A model generated the notes under the pieces. The model was not told the DNA's origin. It searched no databases and was given only the letters and a program-made list of their open reading frames with translations. A DNA stretch of 64,000 bases from Gymnogyps californianus (taxonomy: Eukaryota > Chordata > Aves > Accipitriformes > Cathartidae): contig NC_059471.1 of the NCBI RefSeq assembly GCF_018139145.2, positions 88,062,520 through 88,126,519 on the forward strand, given 5' to 3'. Shown here in pieces: positions 1 to 13,189 of the stretch. Positions within the stretch are counted from its first letter, which is position 1. Every line of letters starts with the position of its first letter. The translations under genes and the position numbers were made by a program.

Positions 1-3000
1 GTTTTTTTTTCCCCAGCTGTCATTTATGCCCACACCCATGCTTTCTTTTCTGTTTCCAAGTTAAATATTTTAATTTTGACCAAGCTCATGCTGAAATTCA
101 ACACAAAGCTATTTAAAATATTTAGGGTCCAATCTAACTCCTATTCGAGTAGATGGAAAGAAGGATTGATTTCATTTCTCTAAGAGCTGGGTTCAGAATA
201 GAAAATGTTCCTGTATTTCTGCTAAGACAAAGGCCAGAGCAATATGTCAAACCGCTACATTCAGTCATGTCAGAAGCATTCCCCATGCGTGTCTTAATAA
301 TGCAGCATACTGATGAACCCAAAAGCCCTTTTCCCAAGCAACAGCACCACACGAGTCCCGTCCTAAGCTCCTCCTCACTCCTTCCTGACCCAAGTCAATT
401 GCTCAAAGTCTTGTCCACATTTTTTTCTATTTACTTTCCTTATATTTACTGCCCAATTTATACTGGCCTTGCAGTGAAGCTGGCCAAGTCATTCTCTTTT
501 GTCTTGAGAAGAAGAAGGTGGGATTTTATTTTTTTTTAAATCACTTTTACATGCACAATATTGACAATCCTAGAGATGAACTGAAAAATCTACTGTAAGG
601 ACTGAGCAGCAGTTCTTAAACGAACTTGCTTGGTTTTATCCCTGGTGCTTTCTTTTTCCTTTCTCTCTCCTCTCTCACTGTCTCTGTCACCAGCACCAAC
701 CATTTTCACTCCTGACATCACACTGTAATTTAAGAAAGCTCTTGTTCTATAGTTTAAAAAACTATTTTTATGACCGCTGCTATTCAGATATATCTTCTTC
801 AAGTCTTTGTGCTATAGTATTGAAGCAAGCAGGAGTCTCAAAATGTCTGTGAAAAGTGCTTATTAAAATTGTTATATCTAACAAAGACTTGCTAAGATAT
901 CTTTTCACAGGCTTTGATTCCATGAAGTAGCCATGATCTTCCTCCAAAAGGTGCTGATCAGACAGGCAAAAAAAAAATACTTTGAGACAAATCAACAAAA
1001 AAAAAAAGAAGAAAAAACATGATATAGAAAACACTACCCTGAAGGAGAGTTCACATCCCAACAAAGAAGAAACTCAGGACTACATAAAATTTACTAGGAT
1101 GTTTGTTGTTGGTATTGATGTAAAAATGCATGTCTTTGGTGAGATGAAGGATGGTAGTGCAGACCCTTGAGAGAGAAACAGAGAGTCCTTTATTTTAAGC
1201 ATAGACTTAAGGATTGCCCTAAACCAGGCCCCAAGACACCAGGGCAGCCCAGCTCTTGATCAGGAGCCTGGGAGACCTTTCTCACCACACTGCAGTAGGG
1301 GCTCCTTTCCACAGCACAGGAGAGGTGTCCTTTGAGATACGACAGCAGGAAAGCCAATTGTGTCCTCTTGCATGAAAAATGTTAAGTTCTTTAGCAGCCA
1401 CCCTGTCACGTGTTATGAGTTTGCAAACCATGTATCCCTACATGTCAAGAATAACATGGAGCCAGACTCCTGTGAAGTAGGAGCAAGAAGCCCACGGCAC
1501 AAGCATTCCTCAGACGTGGTCTCCCCGCATCACCAGAGCACCTTCTTCTGGCTCCCAACCCAAAAGACAGGACCCCAGAAAGGGAACGAGATAGGAGGCA
1601 GGACCTCGAGGAAGCTCTGCTCCCAGAGCAAACCAAAGCATGTGGGGAGATCAGGGACAGGAGACCAGGCAGGTCTGAGTCCCCACCTGCTCTGTTATCC
1701 CTGTGTGCCTGCTGAAGGAAATCCAGTGTTCACGTCTGCCTGCGGCATAGTATCCCCTGGGCTCCCACTGCAGCTGAGCAGCTTTGCTCTGCCCCTTGCA
1801 CAGGTCTGCAAAGCCTCATCTGAAACAGTTAAGTACAATGAAGTATAATTTTAAGTTCTATCTGTAACTCACACTGAGCTATTATTAATTACTTATTAAA
1901 GGGGGAACATTATCCATATTATAAATGTTACATGAGTAAACGAGGAATATGAATGAGTGAGATCTATTCATCTCAATGAGCACATCTCTCCCGGAGAGTG
2001 TTACAAAGCCACAGCATGTCCCCAAGTTTCAGAATTTGCATTCCCACCTCTGAGTTAGATGAAAGACTTGCAAAAGCATCTGTATCTAGATAGCTCCTTA
2101 ATGACTATGCCTCTCAGGGGAATTTTGTGCATTGCTTATTCAGGAGAAAGACGGCAATAGGTTGTACCATGCACGCTTGCCAATAATAATTGCTATTTAA
2201 ACAGCTGTTTTCTTCTGCAAAAAAGCTTAACAGGCACCTACTATCAATCCTCAGAATGAGGGAAAGCTACAGATCTTCCAAAGATGCAGATAGGGAGCAG
2301 TGGGGTAGCAACCGAAGCCATCTCCATAGCCTAAGGCTGCCTCTACATTGCAATTAGAAGATACATATGGAGATAAACAGTTGGTGCTGAGGACCTAATG
2401 CCACGTTATTAAAAAAACAGGGAGGGCAGAGAGGGGGGATTTACTTCAGACAAGCTCTAGTCTGATCTGATGGACTGAATGGCCATTAGCGGTGGGAGTG
2501 CTTGTCTCAGTTTCATCCAGGAGGAGCTGAGTTCATGAGCTCTGAGACCAGCCTGTAATGCAAACCAAATGACGTTAGTACAGACAACTGGAAGAGCTGT
2601 TTCAAAATGCATTCCTGATCTGAACAAAACCACCAATGTAAATGCACACTTCTTCATCCTGTTCCTCAATACCTTTGAAAACACTGAAATAAGTCATGCA
2701 CAAAGGCACAACTCGAGGAGAAGAAAGGTTGCACAGTCATCTCTCTTTTGCCCAAGCTCTTATACCTTTCACATTGCTTTGATAATAAAGAGAACGAAAG
2801 TCTGAGGCAGAGCTATTCAACTAAACTACACTCCATTGCCTGGTTCTGAAGAAAGAAATTTCAAGCTTTTCTACCTTACCTATTGAGTTATTCTAAGACA
2901 GACAATTTTCTATAATTTGAAAGGGTTTTTTTAATTTTCCTCTGCATTAATGGACATTTTTCATTTTATTTTTCTCTGAGAATTTAGCAGTTTTCTTAAG

Positions 3001-3353
3001 ATAACCATTCCACCTCTGGTTTCTTTAACACACCTATTTCTGCACAGCAGACAGAATGAGCTGCTTTTTGTTAGGCAGTGTCTTTTCAGTAGATGCTGCC
3101 GCTGCAGTTCTGAGCACCTCTCACAGGAACACCGAACTCTTCTTCACGGACCTTCAGTGCCAAAGTTGCACATCGATTTTGCTGCGCCAGAATTAATGCT
3201 CCTGAAGCATCCTCTCTGCAGCATTAACAGGGGGACCCGTTTTCTGGTGCAGGAACCGTAATGAGGGTGGGCAGAATTGCAGCCTCTCTCTCTCCCAGGT
3301 TGGTTGTGAGGGCAGGTACTTCATTTTGCACGTTTCTTGAACTGGGAATTATT

Positions 3354-3403
3354 AAAAAAAAAAAAAAAACACAAAAACAAACAAACAAACAAACAAACAA
3401 AAC
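3354..3403. repeat. Poly(A) plus (CAAA)n microsatellite
   Basis: A run of about 16 A residues is followed by an interrupted stretch and then about seven CAAA units. It could be an unaided microsatellite or the expanded tail of a lost retroposon; no element body was recognised to its left. Confidence 0.9.
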
Positions 3404-5517
3404 CCCTGACTACTTCTCTCTTTTCAGTCCAGATGCTCACAGCAACACCATTTCTTGCAGCTATAGGGAAGGTAAATGACAGCTTTCAACCAAAGTGATC
3501 CTGTTTCAGACAAATACATTTGCTTTTTTTCCTGAAACTTCTTTCCTGCCCTTCCACATGCCCGGACTGGTGGAGCGAGGTCAGGCAGTCGGTACAGAAA
3601 CTCCTCCCTGCCGGGAAGCTGAACCACAGGCAGATGCCTCCAGCCTGGCCGGCTGCTGGCCAGGGGTGAGCGCACGGAGGGGATCAAGCAGAGCAAAAGC
3701 TGGTTACAAACCATGCCCACGCTGTGGGCGCCCTGCAGCCACCCCCGCTTCCCCCGGGCTGCCCACTTGTGTAGGTGGCAAGCGGCTCCCCAGCGGCTCT
3801 TCCCTTAGGAACTATAGTTTGCTTCCAAAGATGCTGTGGCCCCAACCTCAACCGCCCTTTGGCATGGGTGGCTCTTTCCTCCTGGGCTGGGGAAATAGCT
3901 CAATTCTGGTTTTAACTTTAAACCGCTTGTCTAACAAGTCTCCCGGAGTCTGGGCACCATCACAAAATGCCCTGGCTACACCACCAAGCTAGATTAGAAA
4001 GTTAGGTGGAGAGCAGAGCAGCATTTTCATCCAGAAGTCAAAGGAAGGGACATGTTTGGCCCCGCCGTGAAAGAAGCAAAACATTCAGACTGCCCTGTGA
4101 CGAGGTCTTTCCGTGATGCCAACCTGAGCTTCATGAAGGAGTGGGGAACATCTCCACTGGCTTCACATGATCCCGCCTCAGGATCCTAGATCCAGCTTTA
4201 CTATGCTTTAAAAAAAAAATCCGTTGTACAGGATTGGTCTGTTTCTGCTCCTTTGTGATATGCATGACAGCAACACAGCAGAAATATAGTACATGCCCTT
4301 AATTTAGTCTCTGTAAAGCTCTCGTGTTACTGCTTAATGTAATCAATTACTGAGTAATCTAAACTGTGCCCACAAAATGAGCATAAATTGGCATCGAAGC
4401 TAGGACAATGCAAGCGGTGTTGTTAATTCCCAACCATCTATTGTAATCCTGTATTCATTGAAGAGATTTCTCTCCTGGTAAAATTTAAAAGCTCTTTACA
4501 CAAATGACTGCTTTCCTTTGATGCGGAGCAACAGGAAACGTCTTTTTAGCACTAAAATTATACAAAACATATTATGCATATATGTACACAAGCAGAACAG
4601 AACAAACAGTATTTATACAGATTCTGGACTCATTTGCTTTAGTGGATAAATACTGGGTTTAGGTAAAGTCCATATACAAACGTACATGATGTGTCCATAT
4701 ATATATGCACACATTCCTTCAGCAGAGAAAATCTCCTTAAGAATTATTTAGAACTGCACTTTGCATTAACTACAAAATAAGCCACATCCACTCTTGCAGA
4801 TGACAAACAGCAATGGGGGAATGAATTGCATTATTCCAGAGCAAGGTGAGGCAAGCAGCCTGGGAGCCCTGCCCTCCTGTTCGCTCCATTTTCTCTGAGG
4901 AAAGGAGGGAGCTGGTGATGTTGGGAAGACTACGCGGCCACACTCGCGCGCTCCCTCGCTCCCTCTTCCTCTCACTCTCTCCAGTCTTTTCCTCCTCACG
5001 CTGCCGCAGAGCTTTCCAAATGAAGAAGCTGTTTCCATGACACCAAACCCTTAATTTGAAGCATACATATAAACAGCCTAGGATTGTGATCACAATGCAC
5101 CATTTCATATTTATTTTATTCTTTTTTGGTTCTGCTTTGGACAGAGACAGGCAATCCTTATGAAACCCAACATAAAAATTACTGGTTGTAACCAGCAAGC
5201 AGTTTCACCTTTAGTGTTTTACAAATACCTTGATTTTGTTCTCTATTAAATTTCTTGTCATGTTTAATAAACCTAAGAAGCAGACTAGTTGATTAATCAG
5301 ACTGCTTTGTGTTTGTGCTTTGTACTTGTAGCCAGATCCATCTCCCTGGTGCTTTTTAATTTTGGTGAGGTCTTAGCTCAGCGCATCCTTTCTCCTCACT
5401 GTTTACTTTTCCTCGAAAGCTATTTTTCGGTCACTCTCTTCTTTTCTCCAGAAAGCTGTTTTATAGTCTTCTATCATGGCAAACATACAGTAAGAAACTA
5501 CAAATGTAGATATTCTC

Positions 5518-5570
5518 TTCTTTTATTTATCTAAATATTTATCTATTGATCTAAAAGATAAATAAAAGAA
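5518..5570. repeat. Perfect 15-bp inverted repeat (A/T-rich hairpin)
   Basis: The arm TTCTTTTATTTATCT at 5518-5532 is repeated as its exact reverse complement at 5556-5570, separated by 23 bases that are also A/T-rich. The arms could form a stem, or this may be the remains of a small transposon. No flanking target duplication or gene context suggests a function. Confidence 0.7.
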
Positions 5571-6458
5571 CATTCTTCTTGCATATAAAAGCGGCAAGAA
5601 AATACGTGCCACATTGAGAAAGACGTAATCTTGAACTGAATAATGAACAGCACTACCATCAATGGAACATACCCTAAAAGCCATTTTATTCTTTAATTCC
5701 TTAATTGTGTCTACTTAATCACACAGATTTATTGTTTCTTGAAGAAAGACTTTAGTCAAAATATCCTCCGACTAAAACACTGTAATTGTTTGACCCCCAG
5801 AGGAATGGAAGTAGCAAGTAAAGATGGCAGGAGGATGAAGGTTTTGTGCACCCATAGCATCCCTTCTCTCACCCAACTACTGCTACAAATGAACTGCAGT
5901 GGCAGAAGCATCATGCAATAGCAGTTAAGTATTATTCATATCCTTAGCCTTATTAACAAGCCTGAGACACCTACAGCGTATACACCCACACACACGCTAA
6001 GTCAACAGCGAGGGAAAGCATGAATTTGCTGAATGCATTATTTCCCATTGCTGGGTGCCTGCGAGGTAGCCACTCATGGGATGCAGTGCCCTCAGCTCAT
6101 TTCTCAAACACAGCAGCTTACGTCCCACTGCTATGGGGTATGAATTACGCTGTAGTTGCAATTCACGCGGCATTCCTAAGTATGCAGGGGGACGCAGGGA
6201 AAATGACAAGCTGGCACATTTCCATCTGGCCTTCATTGGTATGCTCGCTATGGAGTAGCAGCTTGTACCTTTGGGCCAGATGTTTCACTGTCCTGGAAGC
6301 CATGAAGCAACAAAGAACAAAAACATTGGGAGAAGCATTTTAATATGGAGGCCTGGAGACTGCTTCCGAAATCAGCACACAAAAGACAGCGCTAAATATA
6401 CCAAGTGACTCAATGTAAGAGCAAAATCAGCGCTGTACCTTTTCTTGTGCCCAGATTA

Positions 6459-6531
6459 TCACAGAATCATACAATCATTTAGGCTGGAATAGACCATTAA
6501 GATCATCGAGTCCAACGATAAACCTAACTTC
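6459..6531 (-). mobile_element. CR1 LINE, 3'-terminal fragment
   Basis: On the + strand this reads TCACAGAATCAT, then a segment with AGGCTGGAATAGACCATTAA and GATCATCGAGTCCAAC. That is the reverse complement of the 3' untranslated end of a bird CR1 LINE, so the element is in minus orientation. Only about 70 bases of the 3' end remain, as usual for 5'-truncated CR1 copies. It matches the same family as the copy at 38.5-38.9 kb, whose tail contains the corresponding sequence. It is non-coding and immobile. Confidence 0.85.
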
Positions 6532-9500
6532 CAGAAACTCCTGTGTGCAAAGGAAAGGAGCAAACTCCATGGCTTTATGGGACGAGACAACCACTGACAT
6601 ACTTGCAAGCAGAGTGATATATTAGGGTACGGGATGCAGGGGGATTTCAGAATTGGAGCAATAAATTATTTTATTGATATCTTTTCCCTGTCCATGGGGG
6701 CTTCCTTACGATATAGATTTTTCCCCCAAATTCAGCCTGTTCCAAAGGCCAAGGAAGACAGCAAGACTCCCTGCACTGATGACACCAGCTGTCCCACCAG
6801 GTAAAAAGTGCTGTGCGTGGCGTGGGCAGGTGGCTGTATCACCACCGAGGGCACATCCACAGAGCCTCGCAGGAAGCAACGATATGGGTAAAGCCTGAAA
6901 TCCCCTAAATAGCAGAAAACACTCAGGATGTAGAAATGCAAAACACAAGAGCAACCAGCAAAGCCTAGGGGATGGCACCCAGAGCTGAAGAGGACAAGAC
7001 CGCTAGGTGACCACCGGAGTACCTTCACGCCTGTGCTACTCCCTTCTTCCACTTGGCTGCTTCAGCCAGACACGATCTCCCCTCCAGCCCAGTCACCAAG
7101 TGGTGACAACAGCAGACAATGTCCTTCAGTCCTGGCACTGCCATGGTGAGCCTGGCACTTGCCACCAAGGGGCATCTCTAATTTGCTAACCTCTTTCCTA
7201 ACACAGCACCTGCTTCCCTGTCCAAGTGGGGTTCCTTCAACCCCAGGAAAAAAAAGCTTGCCAGGGTAGAGATGGTCTTGGGATGGCAGCAGGGTACCAT
7301 TAGCCCCAGCTCACCATCCCCTCACACAAGGGGCTGTATGGTCCCCAGAGGCTGTTGTGGAAGAGGGTCAGTTATGTACAATCTGGTGAGTCTTCATCAG
7401 CAGTGTCATCCTCTCCAGGCAATTCATGCCACGCTAAAGGCTGGTGGAGCCACTGACCCAGTAAACATCACTTTCTAAATCTGGCCAGCTCTGGGACACA
7501 ATCACAAGTATTTCTGGGCATTGCTACCCTATATATATTGACTACTGCTGGATTATTTCGCCACCACTTTGTGGGAAGACTAAAAGGAGAGGAAGTAGGT
7601 TGCGGTATTTAGGGCACTCATATGAGACCACAGAAGAGCCAGGCTCAAGCCTGCTTCACTACAGGTTTCCTCTGCAAACCTCAAGCAAGTTTTTCAGTCA
7701 TCTGTCAGAGAGGCATAACAGCGGGGCCACACATCACAGGGATGGGGTGAAGACAAATACATGGGAGCACACTGCCTGCAGTGGCAGGTACTAAGTGATA
7801 TGAAAACCTTGAGAGAAGCAGTGGGTTTGGGGTTTGCAGCGTCCCCATCCCTACCTTACAAAAGGGCTACCTTACTATCGGGAAAACCTCAAGCAACAAG
7901 AGCATCAAGCCTGGAGGGTGAAGTGCGACCCAAGTCCCTCTGAGGGGTCTGGACACCAGGGCATGTGCTCAGGGCTTCTTCATCGCTTGTGGAGAGCAGG
8001 ACAGTCTCTAAAGATAATTTGGGATGTGACAACGAAATGAGACAATGATGCATTTGGAAGTCAGCTGTAGGAAAGAGACAGGGTGACTAAGGAAGGGCAG
8101 AGTTACTTGCTGGATCACACAGACAGGATGACACCAGAGATAAGTGATTTGAACTGCAGAAAAGGCCTTTTCAGTTGTGGGGTAGGGTTTTTACCATGAG
8201 GATGCTGCCATCCTGCATGTTATTCTGAGCGCTATTCATGCATCTCTATCTTTTAGTTGAATGATATTTTTTCCCTTTAATAAACATGCTTATTAAGTCT
8301 CACTATCACACCAAAGGAGTAATTTGGATTTAATTTATCTCTCTCTGTGTGCTTTCCGTAGCCATTGCTCCTTTTACTTTTTCTCCCCTATCTGCCAGTC
8401 TTTTTAATTCTCTGTCTTTTGTGTGAGCCTTGTAGGGCAAGGATCATACCTACTTCTATTTTTGGAAACCACCTACAGGGAATAAATTATGGTAATTAAG
8501 TCCAGCAGAATTAGATTGTAGTGACTGCCAGACATGCAATAGTCACTGTCAGATGTCCTCAGAACAAGATAATCTGGTTTTTGCCCTCAAGGAGGAAAGA
8601 AATAAGGAAGATGCACCAAGTCAGTATTACGAAAGTGCCTCTATCTCTAATCTCTGGAAAAGTACATGGTGAATGCTGCTTACAGCCAGGGAATCACGGA
8701 GAGAGCACCAGGCATTTGAGCTTTACCACAGAAAGGATATAATAATGTTAGTGACTGCTGAATTTAAAATTGAATTCTACTGAAGTTCCCATTTGAAGCT
8801 ACACTTATTGCTTTGCTCAAGGCTCGGGGCGGGGGGGGCTAAAAAGGTGGAAAAAAGCTTTGAATGCAATTTTCATTTTGCACATTTCTGATATTTGAAA
8901 TGTTTCAGAATGATTAATGCTCTACATTTGGCCTCAGTCCAAGCGGTGGCTTATCTAATATTATGTTTATGAAAAATTTGAAAAGATGAAAATACTATTT
9001 CCCATATATTCCAACTAAAATTTGTCCATTTGTGTAACAGAAAAAATGGTCAAGTGTCCTAACATCAAAGTAAGTGTGGCATAGGCCTCACAGAGGAAGA
9101 AGAATAGATTCCCATGTGAAGACGCTCAGTTCAGTAGTTTTAAGGTGAAGGATGCTGAAGCTGAAGTAGCCGCACATTTGACTCAGACAATTCAGGCTGC
9201 ATCAGCATGATGCTCTAGAGGTAAGGCAGTTTAAGACAAGGTGCAGACTGAATTACCCTAGCTTGCTCTTGACTGCTTCAAGCACTTTTCCTCTACTAGT
9301 GCCTCTAAGCGTTTAAAGATGACCTGTGAGGAGAAAAAAAAAGGGTGCTTGTGCCCTTTCCTTGCTTCTTCTTGGTGTATTAAAGACAGCTTCAAGAGTC
9401 GGGAGTCTGGCATGTTTGTTTTCCGCTGGCTTTTTGTATCAAGAATGCAGGTTTTGTTTCTTGTATGAGTGGCAGTCATTTGTAACCAGGGCTGTAAGAG

Positions 9501-12500
9501 TCCCACCAACTCTCCTGGAGCCTGGCTTTCACAGCTGCAGAGCACGCTGTCACCCAGCACCCAGAGCAGGTCTGGGTGTCTGCATATATGAAAATTAGAT
9601 TATTCTGAATATGTTTTGCCTTTTTGTCTGATACAACCACAATAATGTGGATTAACATATCCATATTTGTCTTCCTGTAAAAAGTATCAGTATAAATTGC
9701 AGAGCTTCACAGGCTTTTACCATAGTGGGTCTGTTTCTGTGGCCTCTCTTCCCAGGTGGATGCTCCTGAGTTAAGGAACTAGTATCCCTGGAAGGGCTTT
9801 TCTTTCCAGTAACAAACCACTCTGCCAGTGTAAGAGGAAACTGGAATACTCCAAATATTTTTCTCCATGCTGAGAATCACGATACACAGGTGACGTGATT
9901 GATGAAGCATCAGGAGAGCAGAAGGGAATAGACATTCCGGGTACGTGCCAGATCTCCCTTTAGGCTGTTCCATGGTGAGCCTGCCCAGGGTGGTTTTTCT
10001 TCTTCCCCAGCAGCATACCACCCCAGAGCAGAGCTCCTCTGTGGTGCGGTGTTCTGAATGAACCCAGGGCGGAGTGGTAACCACCTAAGAGTCCTCCCAG
10101 CTGAAAGAAGCTGCCAATATCTGCCTGAAACCTGAATGTTTCTAAATAAACATCAGAACAGATGGGGAGATGCATCCCTTTTTAGTCAGGATTTATATTC
10201 TCTTGCATTCATATTGCAAATGTTTTGTTGCAATCAACCCCTTTGAGATTTCCATGATGATTGAAATAAAAAGAGAGGATTTCGGGCAACACCTGACTGT
10301 TGAAATCAGGGGCCTAAGCCCCATAGCCTCCAAAAGGTCAGCACCTTCCCCTGTGAATCTGTGACTGACTGCAGATATTAATATCTCCTCAACCACACAT
10401 AATAGCCTTGAGTAAGGAAGCATTTTAGGACATTAACCTCAGTAATTAGTCTCCTGTATCACTTCCTTTAAAGGACATACACTGAGAAGGAGGCAATAAA
10501 GAAGTTCAAAGAAATTAGCCCTTTTTCCCCCCCGTACCTTTTCTTGTTTCCTGAGGCTGGCCCTAAGGAAGAGAGAAATTTTGCATTGATGGCTGGCAAC
10601 TCTCCAATGGTTGAGCCTTTGGTCATCTTCTCTTTTCCCTCTCTTAAGGAGGAGCTAGTTTTTTAGCACTTGCGTAAGATATTGTAGATGTTTCTTTCAA
10701 GACCTCTTGGCTGAAATAGCCTCCCGATGTTTTCTTTCCTTTTTGCAATGTGCTTTCAGAATAGCTTTGTGTACACCTGGTGAAGCAATGTGTATAGCCA
10801 AGCAGTTTGGATAGCTCTGCCCAGCAGCCCTCTCTTCATCACTACTTAGCATGGGGAAGTCTCCATGATACCTACAAGATATCTATCATCACAAAGCTTT
10901 TTACCTTATTTGTTACTGTCAGGATTGGTGAGTAGTTTGGAGGAAAGCAGCCAAGGCTGCAGAGTCCAATGAAAACTCCCCCATTTAATGACAACTCTTT
11001 ACCGATCACAGATTTCTGAATCACTCAGTTCGTTCTGTCTCAATCCGTCTTCTGGCTCCATACCACCCCAGCTAAAGAAGCCTGTATTGGATATGAGCAA
11101 CGTATATAAGCAATCGACACATCTTACTATAACGCCACAGGTTGCACGTGTTTGGGGATAAGGAGCTGCAAGAAACATGACATAGAATTGATAAGAAAGC
11201 AGCACCATCCCCGCACTGTGCACACGAATGCACTCCCTTCAGAAACAGGAATCCCTGAGATGCCATCGTGTGAAGAACCTACAGCTCAGGCTCTGTAAGA
11301 AAACAGTGGGAAAATCTGTTTTCTCCAAGAAGCTGATACAGTGCCACTCCCATATGGAGCTATTGAGTGGCAGCTACCTATCTGGTGAGCAGCACCAACT
11401 GCATTTTTACACTATGAAACCATATTTATTTAAAAAAAGGTTGCCTGCTTGAGGCTAATTGTATCTGTATTTCCTATGCAAATTTTAATAGCCAAACAGC
11501 AAACCCCTGGATAAAGAGATTTATAATAGAAATGCTGACAGACCTCTGACTATAACCACCTAAACTGTGGCATTATAGCAACCTGCGTAGAAGTTTCTAT
11601 GCCCACAGAATTTCAGTCCTAGCCCAGCTCTTGGGACTGCTGTATTCCACTTCTCGAAGCAAATGTAACAATTATCTGGATACTGAAGGATAAACCTGGA
11701 CAAGTTACATGAACATTTTAATTAAAGCACATCTTGACAAAAGATCAAGAAGAGAATAGTGAGGTAACATCCATTAAAAAAGTGTGGAGACAGCTCTGAT
11801 ATATTTTCCAGTCATAGAAAAGGTAATTGGATTAAGTGAAGGGGAAACAAATTCAATGTGATAAATGTAATAGATATTTATTGCTACAAAGGATTAGCTG
11901 AAATTATCTTCAAGCACAAGCTTGATGCTAGATATGATAATTTGATAAGTAGAAACTGCCTTTCCCTTTCATATTATATCAACATCTTTTATTACCATGT
12001 ACCATAAAGGGAAAAAAAATCACAATATGGATTTGCTGGCCTGTAGGATAACCTTGAAACTGTGCCACTGAATTTCTGCATCTTTTTTTAGATCTCCAGG
12101 ATGGGACCAAAATAGTGTTGAAAGTACGTGGAAGATTAAAGTGAGGAAGAATGCGGGTAAATACAGAGTGTGACCTTTTCTCTGCACAGAGAAAGCCCCT
12201 GCGACCTCCGCTCATCGGGAGTCAAGGCACAAATGAAAGTGCCTAAAAGGAGGAGTAAAAAAAACGTACCCAGAAAGACAGCAAAACTTTCTCAGCCATG
12301 AGCATTCCTTATCGAATGAGAAAATGTTACTTTAAACTCTCTCTCTATACATATTATGTGTATGTAAATACAGGGGACATCATACTCATTTCACGTCTGT
12401 ACTAGTTCCTTGCTACAGGTTGTAATGAAGCACATTGCATTTGCCACTGTAAATAATGACTCATGTGCTATCTATAGTAAACTAAGCAGAGAGGGGTGGC

Positions 12501-12612
12501 ACAATAACTACAAATACGGAACAAATGTGTGGTTTTTATAATTTCTGTCTTCTTGTAACTATCCTCTTCTGCTCTCCTTTAAGCAAAAAATCGTAAGTAG
12601 CAGTTTTGCCTG
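6532..12612. other. Intergenic sequence, no gene recognised
   Basis: No conserved protein, RNA gene or clear transposon was recognised in this interval. A G-run near 8826-8838 and scattered short A/T runs are present. A weak resemblance to an old L2/MIR-type tail near 8425-8500 was judged too faint to annotate. Confidence 0.55.
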
Positions 12613-12659
12613 AACAAGGAGTGTTATAAACAAGTGTTGTAAACAAGGAGTGTTATAAA
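12613..12659. repeat. Short tandem duplication, 29-bp period
   Basis: The 18-mer AACAAGGAGTGTTATAAA occurs at 12613-12630 and again, without change, at 12642-12659. A shorter imperfect copy lies between them. The identity of the two copies suggests a fairly recent local duplication, for example by replication slippage. Confidence 0.85.
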
Positions 12660-12744
12660 GAGTTGAGAACCTATATTTTATCTGCAAAACAGACTTGCTG
12701 ACATCTATAGCATTACAAAGTAATTGGATTCTTTCTACACTGCA

Positions 12745-12825
12745 AGTTGTGCAGAGGTGGGATCTGTGTCTGTAAGACTGTTCCTAGCACAGTGGGGTTG
12801 CTACTACAATATTAATAACAAGTTA
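12745..12825 (+). mobile_element. Possible old MIR/L2-type 3' tail
   Basis: The segment contains GATCTGTGTCTGTAAGACTG, then CCTAGCACAGTGGGG, then an ACAATATTAATAACA end. This order (a 'cctagcacaatgggg' motif followed by 'gcaatataaataata') is what I remember of sauropsid CORE-SINE/L2-like 3' ends. The match is short and from memory, so the family is uncertain; a RepeatMasker search would settle it. Confidence 0.4.
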
Positions 12826-13014
12826 TATACATAGCCCAAAGGGTGAGACCTTTTGCTTAAACTGAAAAAAACCCACTGAACAAGTGTATGACACCATCAG
12901 ACACACTCACTCCAATTTGTTGTAACTCAGTATTGACATTTTTCTCCATTATCCATCACATCCATGAGATTTTAATATAATTATTTCAGAATATTGCTAA
13001 GCTCTTGTCTGCTC

Positions 13015-13189
13015 TTGGAAATATACCAAAATAGCTACAATTATTCCGAGATGGTTTATTTCAATATAAATCCCAAAGCGGGCACTCTTATTCCAAAATA
13101 AGAGTTCCTACTTCCAATTTAATTTAATCTAGTTCTAAAATATCCTCCTGGGAGCTTATTCTGGAATAGCTACTTTGGTACATTTCCAA
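13015..13189. mobile_element. Probable MITE with 23-bp terminal inverted repeats
   Basis: The left arm at 13015-13037 (containing TACCAAAATAGCTA) and the right arm at 13167-13189 (containing TAGCTACTTTGGTA) are reverse complements over 23 bases with two mismatches. The 175-bp unit is otherwise A/T-rich and has internal near-palindromic motifs such as CTTATTCCAAAATAAG at 13087-13102 and TTATTCTGGAATAGC at 13156-13170. It has no coding capacity. This structure is that of a non-autonomous DNA transposon. No clear target-site duplication flanks it, so the superfamily (hAT, Harbinger or other) is not decided. Similar 'TATTCCGAAATAGC' motifs occur in reptilian DNA elements as I recall them, but that is memory only. 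Confidence 0.5.

Larger units (their letters stand above)
1..6458. other. Intergenic sequence, no gene recognised
   Basis: This A/T-rich stretch contains no reading frame resembling a known protein and no recognisable RNA gene. The longer open frames in it (for example near 1360-1848 and 3495-3992, both +) begin at GTG and not ATG, and have no motif or splice context, so I treat them as chance. It holds an A-run followed by a CAAA microsatellite near 3.35 kb and a perfect inverted repeat near 5.5 kb, listed separately. By human gene order it should lie between PTCHD1 and PRDX4; that placement is inference. Confidence 0.6.

Noticed and set aside
1..15. Splice-acceptor-like T-run followed by CCCCAG at the window start
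   Set aside because: The sequence after it shows no open, recognisable exon, and T-runs ending in CAG are common by chance.
1178..1340. Possible minus-strand LTR (antisense AATAAA near 1190 followed by a CT-rich stretch)
   Set aside because: No paired TG...CA ends, target duplication or internal retroviral sequence could be seen.
3495..3992. 165-codon plus-strand frame
   Set aside because: It starts at GTG, has no domain or splice context, and overlaps another open frame on the opposite strand.
8425..8500. Possible L2/MIR-type tail (TAGGGCAAGGATCATACCTA then AATAAATTATGG)
   Set aside because: The likeness is limited to a few short words and is weaker than at 12.75 kb, so it was not annotated.
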